From assembly GCF_000974485.1 (NCBI RefSeq), contig NZ_BBOM01000004.1:310001-374000 (forward strand): 64,000 nt of DNA. Direction: 5' to 3'. Below the pieces are notes generated by a model. It saw nothing but the letters and a program-made list of their open reading frames with translations, was not told where the DNA came from and did not search any database. How positions within the stretch are numbered: the stretch's first letter is position 1; each line of letters starts with the position of its first letter. A program made the translations under genes and the position numbers. Source of the stretch: Streptomyces sp. NBRC 109706. GTDB lineage: Bacteria > Actinomycetota > Actinomycetes > Streptomycetales > Streptomycetaceae. Below, piece after piece: positions 12,760 to 25,300 of the stretch.

Positions 12760-15700
12760 ATGAGCGCGGAGAACGACGGCCAGCAGGAGAAGCTCGTCCG
12801 CTATCTGAAGAAGATGGCCGGCGATCTCAACGACACCAGGGCGCGGCTGCGGAAGTTCGAGGACCAGGCCGGAGAGCCCCTGGCCATCGTCGGGATGAGC
12901 TGCCGCTATCCGGGCGGGGTGACGTCCCCCGACGAGCTGTGGCAGCTGGTGGCCGACGGACGCCATGGCATCGCCGAGTTCCCCGAGGACCGGGGCTGGG
13001 ACGTGGAGAACCTCTACGACCCGGACCCGGACCACCCCGGCACCGCCTACACCAGGGGTGGCGGGTTCCTGGAGCGGGTCGCCGACTTCGACGCGGACTT
13101 CTTCGAGGTGTCGCCGCGTGAGGCGCTGGTGATGGACCCGCAGCAGCGGCAGTTGCTGGAGTCGGCGTGGGAGGCGTTCGAGGACGCCGGTATCGATCCG
13201 ACGTCTCTGCGTGGCAGCGATACGGGCGTCTTCTGCGGTGTCATGTATCAGGACTACGGGTTTGTCGCCGGCCAGAGCGACCGCCGGCCCGAGATCGAGG
13301 GTTATCTGACGATCGCCTCGGCGGGCAGCGTCGCGTCCGGTCGGCTCAGCTACACCTTTGGCTTCGAGGGGCCCGCGGTCTCCGTCGACACGGCCTGCTC
13401 CTCGTCGCTGGTCGCCATCGATCTGGCCGCCAAGTCGCTGCGGGCGCGGGAGTGTTCACTGGCCCTGGTGGGCGGGGTGACGGTCCTGGCGCGGCCCAAT
13501 GTCTTTGTCGAGTTCAGCCGGCAACGCGGGGTCGCCGTCGACGGCCGCTGCAAGTCCTACGCGTCGGCGGCCGACGGGGTGGGCTGGGCCGAGGGCGTCG
13601 GCCTCCTGGTGCTGGAGCGCCTGTCGGACGCGCGCCGCAACGGGCACCAGGTGCTGGCCGTGGTGCGGGGCAGCGCGGTCAACCAGGACGGGGCGAGCAA
13701 CGGTCTCACCGCGCCCAACGGACCGTCGCAGGAACGGGTGATCCGCGCCGCGCTGGCCAACGCCGAACTGGGCCCGGCCGATGTGGACGTCGTCGAGGGG
13801 CATGGCACCGGGACGCCGCTGGGCGACCCGATCGAGGCCCAGGCGCTGCTGGCCACCTACGGCCGGGAACGCGCGGACGGCCCGCTCCGCCTCGGGTCGG
13901 TGAAGTCCAATATCGGCCACACCCAGGCCGCCGCCGGGGTGGCCGGCATCATCAAGATGGTCATGGCGATGCGGCACGGGCTGCTGCCCCGCACCCTGCA
14001 TGTGGACGAGCCGTCGCGGCATGTGGACTGGGACGCCGGCGAGGTCAGGGTGCTGACCGAGGCCGAGCCCTGGCCCGCCGACGAGGGGCGGCCGCGCCGG
14101 GCCGGGGTGTCCTCGTTCGGCGTCAGCGGCACCAACGCGCATGTGATCATCGAGGAGGCACCGGCCGAGGAGCCCGCCGAGGCCGACGACCCGACCGACA
14201 CCGATGGACTGTCGACGCCGCCGGTCACGCCGAGGGTGCTGCCCGCCGTGCCGGTGCTGCTCTCGGCTCGGGGCGATGCCGCGCTGCGCGAGCAGGCCGA
14301 CCGGCTGCGCGCCCTGCTGATCGCCCGCCCGGAGACCGCCTGGCTGGATATCGCCTTCTCCCAGGCCACCACCAGGGCCCATCTGGAGCAGCGGGCCGCG
14401 GTCGTCGCGGCTGACCGGGGGGAGTTGCTGACCGGGCTGGCCGCGCTCTCCAAGGCCGAGCCCTCCCCGAATGTGCTGGAGGGCGATGTCGCCGGCGGCA
14501 AGGCCGTCTTCGTCTTCCCGGGGCAGGGCGCCCAGTGGGACCGGATGGCCGTCGAACTCCTCGACACCGCACCGGTGTTCGCCGAGGAGATCGCCGCCTG
14601 TGAGGCCGCCCTGGCGCCCCATGTCGACTGGCGGCTTGAGGATGTGCTGCGCGGCGTGGACGGCGCGCCGTCGCTGGAGCGGGTCGACGTGGTGCAGCCG
14701 GCGCTGTTCGCCGTGATGGTGTCCCTGGCCCGGCTCTGGCGCTCCCACGGCGTGCGGCCGACGGCCGTCCTGGGGCACTCCCAGGGCGAGATCGCCGCCG
14801 CCTATGTGGCGGGCGGGCTGTCCCTGGAGGACGCCGCCCGGATCGTCGCCCTGCGCAGCCGCGCCGTGCGGGAACGCCTCGCCGGGGACGGCGGGATGGT
14901 GTCCGTCGCCCTTCCGGTGGACCAGGTGGAGGCGCGGATCGAGCCCTATGCGGGCCGGGTGTCGGTCGCCGCCGTCAACGGCCCGGCCGCCGTGGTCGTC
15001 GCCGGTGAACCCGCCGCGCTCGACGAGCTGTTGGCTGGCTGCGAACGGGACGAGATCCGCGCCCGCCGGGTCCCCGTCGACTACGCCTCGCACTCCCCTC
15101 AGGTGGAGGCGATCGAGGACGAGCTGCTGCGGCTGCTGGCGCCGATCGCGCCACGCTCGGGGGAGATCCCCTTCTACTCGACGGCCCGTGGCGAGTTTGT
15201 CGACACCGCCCAACTGGACGCCGCCTACTGGTACGCCAACCTCAGGGGACGCGTCGGCTTCGAACCGGCCGTGCGCGCCCTGATCGAGAACGGCACCAAC
15301 TGCTTTGTCGAGGTCTCCCCGCACCCGGTGCTGCGGATGGCCGTGGAGGACACCGCCCTGGCGGTCGACGCCGCCGACCACGTCCGGAGCGTCGGCTCGC
15401 TCCGCCGCGACGAGGGCGGCCTGGCCCGGTTCGCCAGCTCCCTCGCCGAAGCCCATGTGGCGGGCGTCGACATCGACTGGGCCGGGTTCTACGCCGGCAC
15501 CGGCGCCCAGCGCGTCGCGCTGCCCACCTACCCCTTCCAGCGGCAGCGCTACTGGCTGTCGCCCGGCGCGCTGGCCGGCGACCCGGCCGCCGCCGGCCTC
15601 GGCCGACTCGAACACCCGCTGCTGCCGGCCGCCGTTCAGGTCGGGGACCGGGACGAATGGGTCCTCGCCGGCCGGGTCACCCAGGAGAGCGCGCCCTGGC

Positions 15701-18700
15701 TGCGCGACCACGCCGTCTTCGGCACGGTCATCGTCCCGGGCGCCGCCCTGGTCGAGCTGGTGCTGACGGCCGGACGGCAGGCGGGCAGCCCGGTCGTCGA
15801 CGAACTGGTGCTTGAGGCCCCGCTGGTGCTCCCGGACGAGGAGGCGGCCCGCCAACTCCAGGTCACCGTGGCCGCGCTCGGCGAGGACGGCCGCCGCGAG
15901 GTGGCGGTCTTCTCCCGCGCCGAGGGCGGCGACGAGGGCACGCGGGACGCGGTGTGCCATGCGCGCGGCTGGCTGCTCTCGGACGAGGGCGCCGCGTCGC
16001 CCTGGACCGTCGGCGGCGGGGCCTGGCCGCCGGCGGGTGCCGAGGCGGTGCCGGTCGATTCGCTGTACGGGCGGCTGGCGGACCTGGGCTACGAGTACGG
16101 CCCGGTGTTCCAGGGCGTGAGCGCGGCCTGGCGGCTCGGCGAGGAGATCTTCACCGAGGTCGGGCTGCCGGACGGGATCGCGGTCGACGGATTCGCGCTG
16201 CATCCGGCGCTCTTCGACGCGGCCCTGCACGGCGGGCTGTTGGAGAAGGAGGCGGGTTCGTCCGCCGATCTGCCGTTCTCCTGGTCCGGGGTGCGGTTGA
16301 ACGACACGGGCGCCGCCACACGGCTGCGGGTGCGGATAGCCCCCGCCGGCGAGTCCGCAGGGACGGCAGCGGTGCGCCTCGACGCGGTGGACGAGACGGG
16401 GCTTCCGGTCCTGAACGTCACCGCGATCACCCAACGCCCCATCGACCCGGCCCAGTTGGAATCCGCCGGACGCGGCAGGTCCAGCTCGCTCTACCAGCTC
16501 GACTGGATCCCGGTGACGCTGTCGGGCGCCTCGGGCCGGGTGGCACTGCTGGGCGAGGTGGCCGGCGACGACGGCGAACGGTTCGCCGATCTGGCCGCGC
16601 TGAACGAGGCGTTGGCGGCCGGCGGCGAGGTCCCCGAGGTGGTGGTCGCCGAGGTGCCGGCGCCCGGCGGGGATCTGGTGTCGGGCGCGCGGTCGGTGGC
16701 CGAGCGGACGCTGTCGCTGGTCCAGTCGTGGCTGGCCGACGAACGGCTCGCCGAGGCACGCCTTGTGGTCGTGACACGCGGCGGGATCGCCGTCGGCGAC
16801 GAGCTGGTGGATGTGGCGGTGGCTCCGGTGTGGGGTCTGGTGCGGAGTGCTCAGTCGGAGCATCCGGGCCGGTTCCTGCTGGTGGACGTGGATCCCACCG
16901 CCGACGCGGACGCCGACTGGTCCGCCCTGGCGGCCTCGGACGAACCGCAGTTGGCGCTGCGGAACGGCCGAGGAGCCCTGGCTCCCCGGCTGGGCCGCGC
17001 CGAGGCGCCGAAGGTGTCGAGCGGCGCGCCCTGGCGGTTGGGGTCGACGGCCAAGGGCTCGCTGGAGAACCTGTCGATCATCGGCTCTGACGGCGGCCGC
17101 GCCCTGGGGACGAACGAGGTGCGGATCGGTGTGCGCGCCGCCGGACTGAACTTCCGCGATGTGCTGATCGCCCTGGGCCTCTACCCGGGCGAGGCGCCGC
17201 TGGGCAGCGAAGCGGCGGGTGTGGTGCTTGAGGTGGGTTCCGGAGTCGACGATCTGGCGGTGGGGGACCGGGTCTTCGGCCTGATTCTGGACTCCTTCGG
17301 CTCCGTCGCGGTGGCCGACCGACGGATGGTCGTGCCGATACCGGAGACCTTCTCCTTCGTCGAGGCCGCCGCCATTCCGGTGGTGTACCTGACGGCCTAC
17401 TACGGGCTGGTCGACCTGGCCGGACTGCGCCGGGGCGAGCGACTGCTGGTGCATGCCGCCGCCGGTGGTGTCGGCATGGCGGCGGTGGGCCTGGCACGCC
17501 ATCTGGGCGTGGAGGTCTTCGCCACCGCGAGCAAGGCCAAATGGGATGCCGTAAGGGAGTTGGGCATTCCGGAGGGGCGGATCGCTTCGTCCCGTGATCT
17601 GTCGTTCAAGGACGCGTTCCTCGGCGCGACGGACGGCGCCGGCGTCGATGTGGTGCTCAACGCGTTGGCCGGCGAGTTTGTGGACGCGTCGCTCGATCTG
17701 CTGCCGCGCGGCGGCCGGTTCATCGAAATGGGCAAGGCCGATCTGCGGGACGCGGACGTCATCGCCGACGAACGGCCGGGGGTGACCTACCGCTCGTATG
17801 ACCTCTTCGAGGCGGGCCCCGAACGCATTCAGGAGATGCTGCTGGAGATCGTGTCGCTCTTCGAGTCCGGGGAGTTGGCGCATTCCCCGGTCCGACGCTG
17901 GGATGTGCGGCGCGGCCGGGAGGCGTTCCGTTTCCTCCGTGAGGGGCTGAACGTCGGAAAGGTGGTGCTGACCGTTCCCGTCCCGCTGGGCGAGGCCGGC
18001 GGCACCGTGCTGGTCACGGGCGGCACCGGCGGGTTGGGCGCGTTGTTCGCCCGCCATCTGGTGGCCGAACACGGCGTGCGGGACCTGCTGTTGGTCAGCC
18101 GACGCGGTCCGGCGGCGGAGGGCGCCGACAAGCTGGTCACCGAGCTGGAGGGCCTGGGCGCCCAGGTGCGGCTCGCCGCCTGCGATGTCTCCGACCGCGA
18201 ACAACTGGCGGCGCTTCTCGCCTCGTTGGACGGCCGGCTCAGCGGAGTCGTGCACTCGGCGGGTGTGTTGGACGACGGCCTCGTCGAGTCGCTGACCCCC
18301 GAACGGCTGGCCCGGGTGCTGCGGCCCAAGCTGGACGCCGCCGTCCATCTGCATGAACTCACCGCCGGAATGGAGCTGTCGGCCTTTGTGCTGTTCTCCT
18401 CCGTCGCCGCGATGATCGGCAGCCCCGGGCAGGGCAACTACGCCGCCGCCAACGCGTTCCTCGACGCCCTGGCCGCGCGGCGCCGCGCCGACGGGCTGCC
18501 GGCCACCTCCCTGGCCTGGGGCCTGTGGGCCGACGCGACCGGCATGACCGGCGAACTCGGCGAGGCCGAACTGGCCCGCCTGGAACGGATGGGCGTCAGC
18601 GCCCTGACCAACGACCAGGGCCTGGACCTCTTCGACGAGGCCCAGCAGCTCGACGAGGCCCTGCTCGCCCCGGTCCGCCTGGACCTCGCCGCGCTCCGCG

Positions 18701-19290
18701 CCCAGGCAAGGGCCGGGATGCTGGCCCCGCTGCTGCAGGGCCTGGTGAAGATGCCGGCCCGCCGCGTCGAGTCGGCGGCGGGCGGTTCGCTGGTGCAACG
18801 ACTGACCGGAACACCACAGGAGGAGTGGGAGACCGTGGCCCTCGACCTGGTGCGGGCGCAGGTCGCCTCCGTACTGGGCCACGCCACGGCGGACGCCGTC
18901 GCGCCCGACCGCGCCTTCAAGGAGCTGGGCTTCGACTCGCTCGCCGCCGTCGAACTCCGCAACCGGCTCAGCCAGACCACCGGCCTGCGGCTGCCCACCA
19001 CCCTGATCTTCGACCACCCGAACCCGACCGCCGTCGCCCGCTATCTGGTCCCGGCCGCCATGCCGGGAGCGACCACAACCGTTCAACAGCGGTCGGAAGA
19101 AGACGAGATCCGCGAGGCGTTGGCGTCCATCCCGATCAGCCGACTGACCAGGGCGGGACTCCTCGAAACGCTGCTGGAACTGGCCAAGGGCGATACCGAG
19201 GCCCCCGAGGCGGACCAGAACGAAGCCGAGTCCATCGACGAGATGGACGCCGAGGCCCTGATCCGGATGACCCAAGAGGACATGGCATGA
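12760..19290 (+). CDS. Modular type I PKS, one fully reducing methylmalonyl module
   Basis: A 2176-aa polyketide synthase. The frame opens earlier at a GTG (12664), overlapping the previous stop. The ATG at 12760, with GAGGGG about 10 nt upstream, gives a proper docking coiled coil ([18 protein letters not shown]..). Order: KS 38-469 (Cys codon 13396-13398), AT 583-873, DH 948-1227, ER 1424-1744, KR 1748-1917, ACP about 2027-2096 (Ser codon 18937-18939), C-terminal docking ending near [15 protein letters not shown]. The AT carries GHSQGE and YASH, the methylmalonyl-CoA signature; every other complete AT in the window is malonyl type. DH ([10 protein letters not shown]), ER (AAGGVGMAA) and KR (LDD, NYAAAN) look intact, predicting a saturated unit with one methyl branch. 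Its ER-KR protein is close to that of the first module of the preceding PKS, but much of the DNA uses different third bases. Confidence 0.95.
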   Translation: MSAENDGQQEKLVRYLKKMAGDLNDTRARLRKFEDQAGEPLAIVGMSCRYPGGVTSPDELWQLVADGRHGIAEFPEDRGWDVENLYDPDPDHPGTAYTRGGGFLERVADFDADFFEVSPREALVMDPQQRQLLESAWEAFEDAGIDPTSLRGSDTGVFCGVMYQDYGFVAGQSDRRPEIEGYLTIASAGSVASGRLSYTFGFEGPAVSVDTACSSSLVAIDLAAKSLRARECSLALVGGVTVLARPNVFVEFSRQRGVAVDGRCKSYASAADGVGWAEGVGLLVLERLSDARRNGHQVLAVVRGSAVNQDGASNGLTAPNGPSQERVIRAALANAELGPADVDVVEGHGTGTPLGDPIEAQALLATYGRERADGPLRLGSVKSNIGHTQAAAGVAGIIKMVMAMRHGLLPRTLHVDEPSRHVDWDAGEVRVLTEAEPWPADEGRPRRAGVSSFGVSGTNAHVIIEEAPAEEPAEADDPTDTDGLSTPPVTPRVLPAVPVLLSARGDAALREQADRLRALLIARPETAWLDIAFSQATTRAHLEQRAAVVAADRGELLTGLAALSKAEPSPNVLEGDVAGGKAVFVFPGQGAQWDRMAVELLDTAPVFAEEIAACEAALAPHVDWRLEDVLRGVDGAPSLERVDVVQPALFAVMVSLARLWRSHGVRPTAVLGHSQGEIAAAYVAGGLSLEDAARIVALRSRAVRERLAGDGGMVSVALPVDQVEARIEPYAGRVSVAAVNGPAAVVVAGEPAALDELLAGCERDEIRARRVPVDYASHSPQVEAIEDELLRLLAPIAPRSGEIPFYSTARGEFVDTAQLDAAYWYANLRGRVGFEPAVRALIENGTNCFVEVSPHPVLRMAVEDTALAVDAADHVRSVGSLRRDEGGLARFASSLAEAHVAGVDIDWAGFYAGTGAQRVALPTYPFQRQRYWLSPGALAGDPAAAGLGRLEHPLLPAAVQVGDRDEWVLAGRVTQESAPWLRDHAVFGTVIVPGAALVELVLTAGRQAGSPVVDELVLEAPLVLPDEEAARQLQVTVAALGEDGRREVAVFSRAEGGDEGTRDAVCHARGWLLSDEGAASPWTVGGGAWPPAGAEAVPVDSLYGRLADLGYEYGPVFQGVSAAWRLGEEIFTEVGLPDGIAVDGFALHPALFDAALHGGLLEKEAGSSADLPFSWSGVRLNDTGAATRLRVRIAPAGESAGTAAVRLDAVDETGLPVLNVTAITQRPIDPAQLESAGRGRSSSLYQLDWIPVTLSGASGRVALLGEVAGDDGERFADLAALNEALAAGGEVPEVVVAEVPAPGGDLVSGARSVAERTLSLVQSWLADERLAEARLVVVTRGGIAVGDELVDVAVAPVWGLVRSAQSEHPGRFLLVDVDPTADADADWSALAASDEPQLALRNGRGALAPRLGRAEAPKVSSGAPWRLGSTAKGSLENLSIIGSDGGRALGTNEVRIGVRAAGLNFRDVLIALGLYPGEAPLGSEAAGVVLEVGSGVDDLAVGDRVFGLILDSFGSVAVADRRMVVPIPETFSFVEAAAIPVVYLTAYYGLVDLAGLRRGERLLVHAAAGGVGMAAVGLARHLGVEVFATASKAKWDAVRELGIPEGRIASSRDLSFKDAFLGATDGAGVDVVLNALAGEFVDASLDLLPRGGRFIEMGKADLRDADVIADERPGVTYRSYDLFEAGPERIQEMLLEIVSLFESGELAHSPVRRWDVRRGREAFRFLREGLNVGKVVLTVPVPLGEAGGTVLVTGGTGGLGALFARHLVAEHGVRDLLLVSRRGPAAEGADKLVTELEGLGAQVRLAACDVSDREQLAALLASLDGRLSGVVHSAGVLDDGLVESLTPERLARVLRPKLDAAVHLHELTAGMELSAFVLFSSVAAMIGSPGQGNYAAANAFLDALAARRRADGLPATSLAWGLWADATGMTGELGEAELARLERMGVSALTNDQGLDLFDEAQQLDEALLAPVRLDLAALRAQARAGMLAPLLQGLVKMPARRVESAAGGSLVQRLTGTPQEEWETVALDLVRAQVASVLGHATADAVAPDRAFKELGFDSLAAVELRNRLSQTTGLRLPTTLIFDHPNPTAVARYLVPAAMPGATTTVQQRSEEDEIREALASIPISRLTRAGLLETLLELAKGDTEAPEADQNEAESIDEMDAEALIRMTQEDMA

Positions 19291-19340
19291 GCACAGTTGA
19301 GAACGCGGTCGCCAGCGCGCGCCAGAACGGGAAGGCGTAA
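19287..19340 (+). CDS. 17-codon mini-ORF coupling two PKS genes (possible)
   Basis: ATG overlaps the stop of the preceding PKS (ATGA at 19287-19290). It encodes [17 protein letters not shown] and stops with TAA at 19338-19340, two bases before the ATG of the next PKS (19343). The GGGAAGG that serves as RBS for that PKS lies inside the mini-ORF. It may carry terminating ribosomes across the 52-nt gap (translational coupling) rather than make a functional peptide. Chance cannot be excluded. Confidence 0.35.
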   Translation: MSTVENAVASARQNGKA

Positions 19341-19342
19341 CC

Positions 19343-22300
19343 ATGGCCACGGATCAGAAGGCTCTTGTCGAGGCCCTGCGGAAGTCCCTCAAGGAAACCG
19401 AACGCCTCCGGCAGCAGAACCAGCGCTACCTCGCCCAGTCCAGCGAACCGCTGGCCATCGTCGGCATGAGCTGCCGCTACGCCGGCGGCGCCACCACCCC
19501 CGCCGAACTCTGGCAGCTCGTCGCCGAAGGCCGCGACGCGATGGCCGGCTTCCCCGACGACCGGGGCTGGGACGTGGAGAACCTCTACGACCCGGACCCC
19601 GACCAGGTGGGCGGCATCTACGCCAGCGGCGGCGGATTCGTCGACGGCGTGGGCGACTTCGACGCCGAGTTCTTCGGCATCTCGCCGCGTGAGGCGCTGG
19701 CGATGGACCCCCAGCAGCGGCTGATGCTGGAGTCCGCCTGGGCCGCGTTCGAGGACGCCGGCATCGACCCCACCTCGCTGCGCGGCTCCGACACCGGCGT
19801 CTTCTGCGGCGCGGTCGCCTCCGACTACAGCCCGGCCATCATGCCGCCCGAACTGGAGGGCTTCCGCCTCACCGGCACCACCACCAGCGTCGTCTCCGGC
19901 CGAATCGCCTACACCCTCGGCCTGGAGGGGCCGGCCGTCTCCGTCGACACCGCCTGCTCCTCCTCCCTCGTCGCCCTCCACATCGCCGCCCAGGCCCTTC
20001 GCAACGGTGAATGTTCACTGGCGCTGGTCGGCGGAGTGACGGTCATGGCCGGCCCGTTCCTGCTGACGGAGTTCAGCCGGCAACGCGGACTGGCCCCCGA
20101 CGGCCGCTGCAAGCCCTACGCCGCAGCCGCCGACGGCACCGGCTTCTCCGACGGCCTCGGCCTGCTCGTCCTGGAGCGGTTGTCCGACGCGCGCCGCAAG
20201 GGCCACCGGGTGCTGGCCGTGGTGCGCGGCAGCGCCGTCAACCAGGATGGCGCGTCGAATGGGTTGACCGCACCCAACGGTCCCTCGCAGGAACGGGTGA
20301 TCCGCGCCGCGCTGAGCAACGCCGGCCTGAACGCGGACGATATCGACGCGGTCGAGGGCCATGGCACGGGCACCCGACTGGGCGACCCGATCGAGGCCCA
20401 GGCGCTACTGGCCACCTACGGGCAGGGACGGTCGGAGTCTGGTCCGTTGCGGCTGGGTTCGATCAAGTCGAATATCGGGCACACCTCTGCGGCGGCCGGC
20501 GTGGCCGGCGTCATCAAGATGGTGATGGCGATGCGCAACGGGCTGCTGCCCCGGACGCTGCATGTGGACGAGCCGTCCCCGCACGTCGACTGGGAGACCG
20601 GCCGGATCCAGCTGTTGACCGAGGCCCAGGAATGGGCCGGCGGGGACCGTCCCCGACGGGCGGGGGTGTCTTCCTTCGGCATCAGCGGCACCAACGCCCA
20701 CATCATCCTGGAGGAGGCGCCTGCGGTTGAGGCGCCCGCGGCCGTGCCGCCGTCGCGTGATGTCGCGGTGGTGCCGGTGGTGGTGTCGGGTCGCGGGGAT
20801 GCCGCGCTTCGGGACCAGGCCGCGCGGTTGGGGTCGCACCTGTTGGCGGACGAGGGTGCGCGGTTGGTGGATGTGGGTTGGTCGTTGGTGTCGTCCCGGG
20901 CGGGGTTGGAGCGGCGCGCGGTCGTTGCTGCCGCTGATCGGGGCGGGTTGCTGAGCGGCTTGGCGGCGTTGGCGGAGGGGCGTCCGGCGGCGGGTGTGTT
21001 CGAGGGCGTTGAGGTCTCGGGCAAGACGGCGTTTCTGTTCACGGGGCAGGGTGCTCAACGTCCGGGAATGGGTGTGGAGTTGGCGGCCGAGTACCCGGTG
21101 TTCGCCGAGGCGTTGGGGGAGGTGTGCGCGGAGCTTGATCCGTTGCTGGGGCGTCCGCTGCGGGAGCTGTTGGCCGAGGACGGCGCGGTGTTGGACGCCA
21201 CGGAGTTCACTCAGGCCGGGCTGTTCGCGGTTGAGGTGGCACTCTTCCGTCTTGTCGAGTCGCTTGGTCTGCGGGCCGATGTGGTGATGGGGCATTCGGT
21301 CGGTGAGATCGTTTCCGCCCATGTGGCGGGGGTGTTGTCGCTTGCTGATGCGTGTCGGTTGGTGGCGGCTCGTGGTCGGTTGATGGGGGCGTTGCCTGCT
21401 GGTGGTGGGATGGTTTCGGTGCGGGCGACGGAGGCGGATGTTGTTGCGGGGATCGGTGACCGTTCGGGGGTGTCGATCGCCGCGGTGAACGGGCCGACGT
21501 CGGTGGTCGTCTCGGGTGAGTTGTCGGTGCTGGATGAGCTGGTTGGGGAGTGGGAGAGCCGGGGTTGGAAGGTGACGCGGCTGCGGGTCAGCCATGCGTT
21601 CCACTCGCCCCTGATGGAGCCGATGCTGGACGACTTCCGGGCGGTTGTCTCCGGCCTTGAGTTCCAGGCTCCCCGGATCCCGGTGGTCTCCAATGTGACC
21701 GGTGAGATTGCGTCGAGCGAGCTGACCGATCCCGAGTACTGGGTGCGGCATGTCCGCGAGGCGGTGCGGTTCGCCGATGGTGTGCGGGCGTTGCACGAGT
21801 ACGGCGTCACCCGTTTCCTGGAGCTGGGCCCGGACAGCGTGTTGTCGACCATGGCCCGGCACTGTCTGGAGGAGCAGGCCGAGGACGGCACCGTTGTGTT
21901 CGCGTCCGCCCTCCGCGCCAAGCACGGCGAAGCGGAGACGTTCGCCGGCTTCCTGGGGCAGGCCCATATCGCCGGGGTCAACGTCGACTGGCAGGCGTTC
22001 TACGCCGACACCGGCGCCGAGCGCGTCGATCTGCCGACCTATGCCTTCCAACGCCAGCGCTACTGGCTGACCCCTCTGGCCGGGGCCGGCGATGCCGCCG
22101 CCGTCGGGCTGGGGCGGCTGGGCCACCCGCTGCTGGCGGCGGCCGTCCGGGTCGGGGACCGGGACGAGTGGCTGTTCACCGGCCGAATATCGCAGGACTC
22201 CGCGCCCTGGGTCACCGAGCATGTGCTGCTCGGCAACATCGTCGTCCCGGGCACCGCGCTCGTTGAACTGGCGCTGACCGCCGGCCGGGAGACCGGCACC

Positions 22301-25300
22301 CCCGTGCTCGACGAACTCGTGCTGGAATCGCCGATGCTGCTCGCGGAGGACGGCAGCGCGCTTCAGGTGCAGGTCACCGTCGGCGAGGCCGACGAGGACG
22401 GCCATCGCGAGGTGGCGATCTACTCCCGCCCCGCGAACACGGACGCTCCCGAGGCGGAACGGACAACGTGCCATGCGCGTGGTGCGCTCGCCCCGGATGC
22501 CCAGCCCGCGCCGGACTGGCCGACCGAATGGCCGCCGGAGGGCGCGGAGCCGCTTCCCGTCGACACTCTCTACGCCAGGTTGACCGACATCGGCTACGAC
22601 TACGGGCCGGTTTTCCAGGGCCTCCGTGCCGCCTGGCAGGACGGCTCCGAGGTCTATGCCGAGGTCGCACTGCCCGATGCCGACGCCGACTCGGCGCAGG
22701 CGTATGGGATTCACCCGGCGCTGTTCGACGCCGCGCTCCAGAGCGGCGCCGTGCTGCTGATCGGAGGAGACGGCGACGGCAACCGCGGACACCGGATGCC
22801 GTTCTCCTGGTCCGGCGCGAGCCTCGCCCGCCAGGGGCTGTCACGGATGCGCGTGCGCGTCGCCGAAGTGGGCGACTCGGCGCTGCGACTCGACGCGGTG
22901 GACGAGTCGGGGGCGCCCGTTGTCTCCGTGCGCTCCATCATCGCTCGCCCCGTTGATCCGGCTCAGCTTGAGGCGGTTCGGGTGGGTGGGGGGCGTGGTC
23001 GTGGGCGTGGGGATTCGTTGTTTGGGGTGGAGTGGGTTTCGGTCTCTGGTGGTGGTTTGGGTGATGTGGGTGATGTGGGTGGGGTGCGGGTTGTTGAGGT
23101 GGGTGGTGGTGTGGGTGTGGTTGAGCGGGTGTTGTCGTTGGTGCAGGGGTGGTTGGGGGATGAGGGGTCGGTTGGGGAGCGGCTTGTTGTGGTGACGCGG
23201 GGTGGGGTTGCGGTGGGGGATGAGTGGGTGGATGTGGGGGTGGCTCCGGTGTGGGGTTTGGTGCGGAGTGCGCAGTCGGAGCATCCGGGGCGGTTGGTGT
23301 TGGTGGATGTGGAGGGTGAGGGGGATGTTGATGGGGTGGCTTTGGTGGCTTTGGGTGAGCCGCAGTTGGCGGTGCGGGGTGGTCGGGTGTTGGCGCCTCG
23401 GTTGGTGTCTGTGGGGGGTTCTGTTGTGGGTGGGGAGGTGTCTCCGTTTGCTGGTGGGACGGTGTTGGTGACGGGTGGTACGGGTGGGTTGGGTGCGTTG
23501 TTCGCTCGGCATCTGGTGGTGGGGCATGGGGTGCGGAGCCTGTTGTTGGTGTCTCGTCGTGGTTCGGCGGCTGAGGGTGCTGGGGAGTTGGTGGCGGAGT
23601 TGGAGGGTTTGGGTGCTGAGGTGCGGGTGGTGGCTTGTGATGTGTCGGATCGTGAGCAACTGGCCGCTTTGGTTGGGTCGTTGGATGGCGGGTTGAGTGG
23701 TGTGGTGCATGCGGCGGGTGTGTTGGATGACGGTTTGGTGGAGTCGTTGACGCCGGAGCGGTTGGCTGGTGTGTTGCGGCCGAAGTTGGATGCGGCGGTG
23801 CATTTGCATGAGTTGACGGCTGGTATGGAGTTGTCGGCGTTTGTGTTGTTTTCTTCGGTGGCGGCGTTGATTGGTAGTCCGGGGCAGGGGAATTATGCGG
23901 CGGCGAATGCGGCTTTGGATGCGTTGGCGGCGCGGCGGCGTGCTGAGGGTTTGCCGGGGGTTTCGTTGGCGTGGGGGTTGTGGGGGGATGCGACGGGGAT
24001 GACGGGTGAGTTGGATGAGGGTGAGTTGGCGCGTTTGGAGCGGATGGGTGTGCATGCGTTGTCTCGTGAGGAGGGTCTTGGGTTGTTTGATGAGGCGTTG
24101 CGGGTGGGTGGGGCGTTGTTGGCTCCGGTGCAGTTGGATCTCGGTGCACTTCGGGCGCAGGCTCGGGTTGGTGGGTTGGCTCCGTTGTTGCGGGGTTTGG
24201 TGCGGGTGCCTGTGCGTCGGGATGGTGGGGGTGGGGGTTCGTTGGCGCAGCGGTTGGCTGGGGTGGCGGTTGATGAACGGGCTGCGGTGGTTTTGGAGTT
24301 GGTGCGGGGGCAGGTGGCTTCGGTGTTGGGGCATGCTGGGGCGGATGCGGTCGCGCCGGATCGGGCGTTCAAGGATCTTGGGTTTGACTCGTTGAGCGCG
24401 GTTGAGTTGCGGAACCGGTTGACCCAGGTCAGCGGGGTCCGTCTGCCCTCAACCCTCGTCTTCGACCACCCGACATCGGAAGCGGTCGCCCGACTGCTGC
24501 TCTCCCAGGTCTCCGGAGTCGAGGACAGTCCTCGCCCGTCGGCACCGCGTCGTCGGGTGAAGGCGGATGAGCCGTTGGCGATTGTCGGGATGAGCTGCCG
24601 CTATCCGGGGGGCGTGGAATCGCCCGAGGATTTGTGGGAGTTGGTGTCTTCCGGACGAGATGCCATTTCCGGTTTGCCGGAGGATCGCGGTTGGGATCTG
24701 GAGCGGCTTTATGACCCGGATCCGGAACAGGCCGGCACGGTCTATACGCGTGGTGGCGGATTCCTGGAGCGCGCCGGGGACTTCGATGCCGAGTTCTTTG
24801 GCATTTCGCCGCGTGAGGCATTGGCGATGGATCCCCAGCAGCGGTTGATGTTGGAGGCGGCCTGGGAGGCATTCGAAGACGCCGGCATCGACCCCGCCTC
24901 TCTGCGTGGCTCCGACACCGGTGTCTTCACCGGCGTGGTCACCTCGGACTATGGCGGCGCGATGCGGCCCGAGCTGGAAGGCTTCCGGCTGACGGGCACC
25001 ACGGCGAGCGTGGTTTCGGGACGAGTGGCCTACAGCTTTGGGCTTGAGGGCCCAGCCGTCTCCGTCGACACGGCGTGTTCGTCGTCGTTGGTGGCGTTGC
25101 ATATGGCTTCGCAGGCGCTACGGAGTGGTGAGTGCTCGCTCGCCCTGGTGGGCGGGGTGACGGTGATGGCCGGCCCGTTCCTGCTGGAGGAGTTCAGCCG
25201 GCAACGGGGGCTGGCCGCCGACGGTCGCTGCAAGTCCTACGCGGCCGGCGCCGACGGCACCGGCTTCTCGGACGGCCTCGGTCTGCTGGTCCTGGAGCGG

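Noticed and set aside
642..12761. Very long open frames on the - strand opposite the PKS genes (for example 3726-7031, 9945-12761, 13456-19350)
   Set aside because: They arise because high-GC third-position bias leaves the complementary frame without stops. The proteins are Arg/His/Gln/Pro-rich, without domains, and lie antisense to clear PKS domains.
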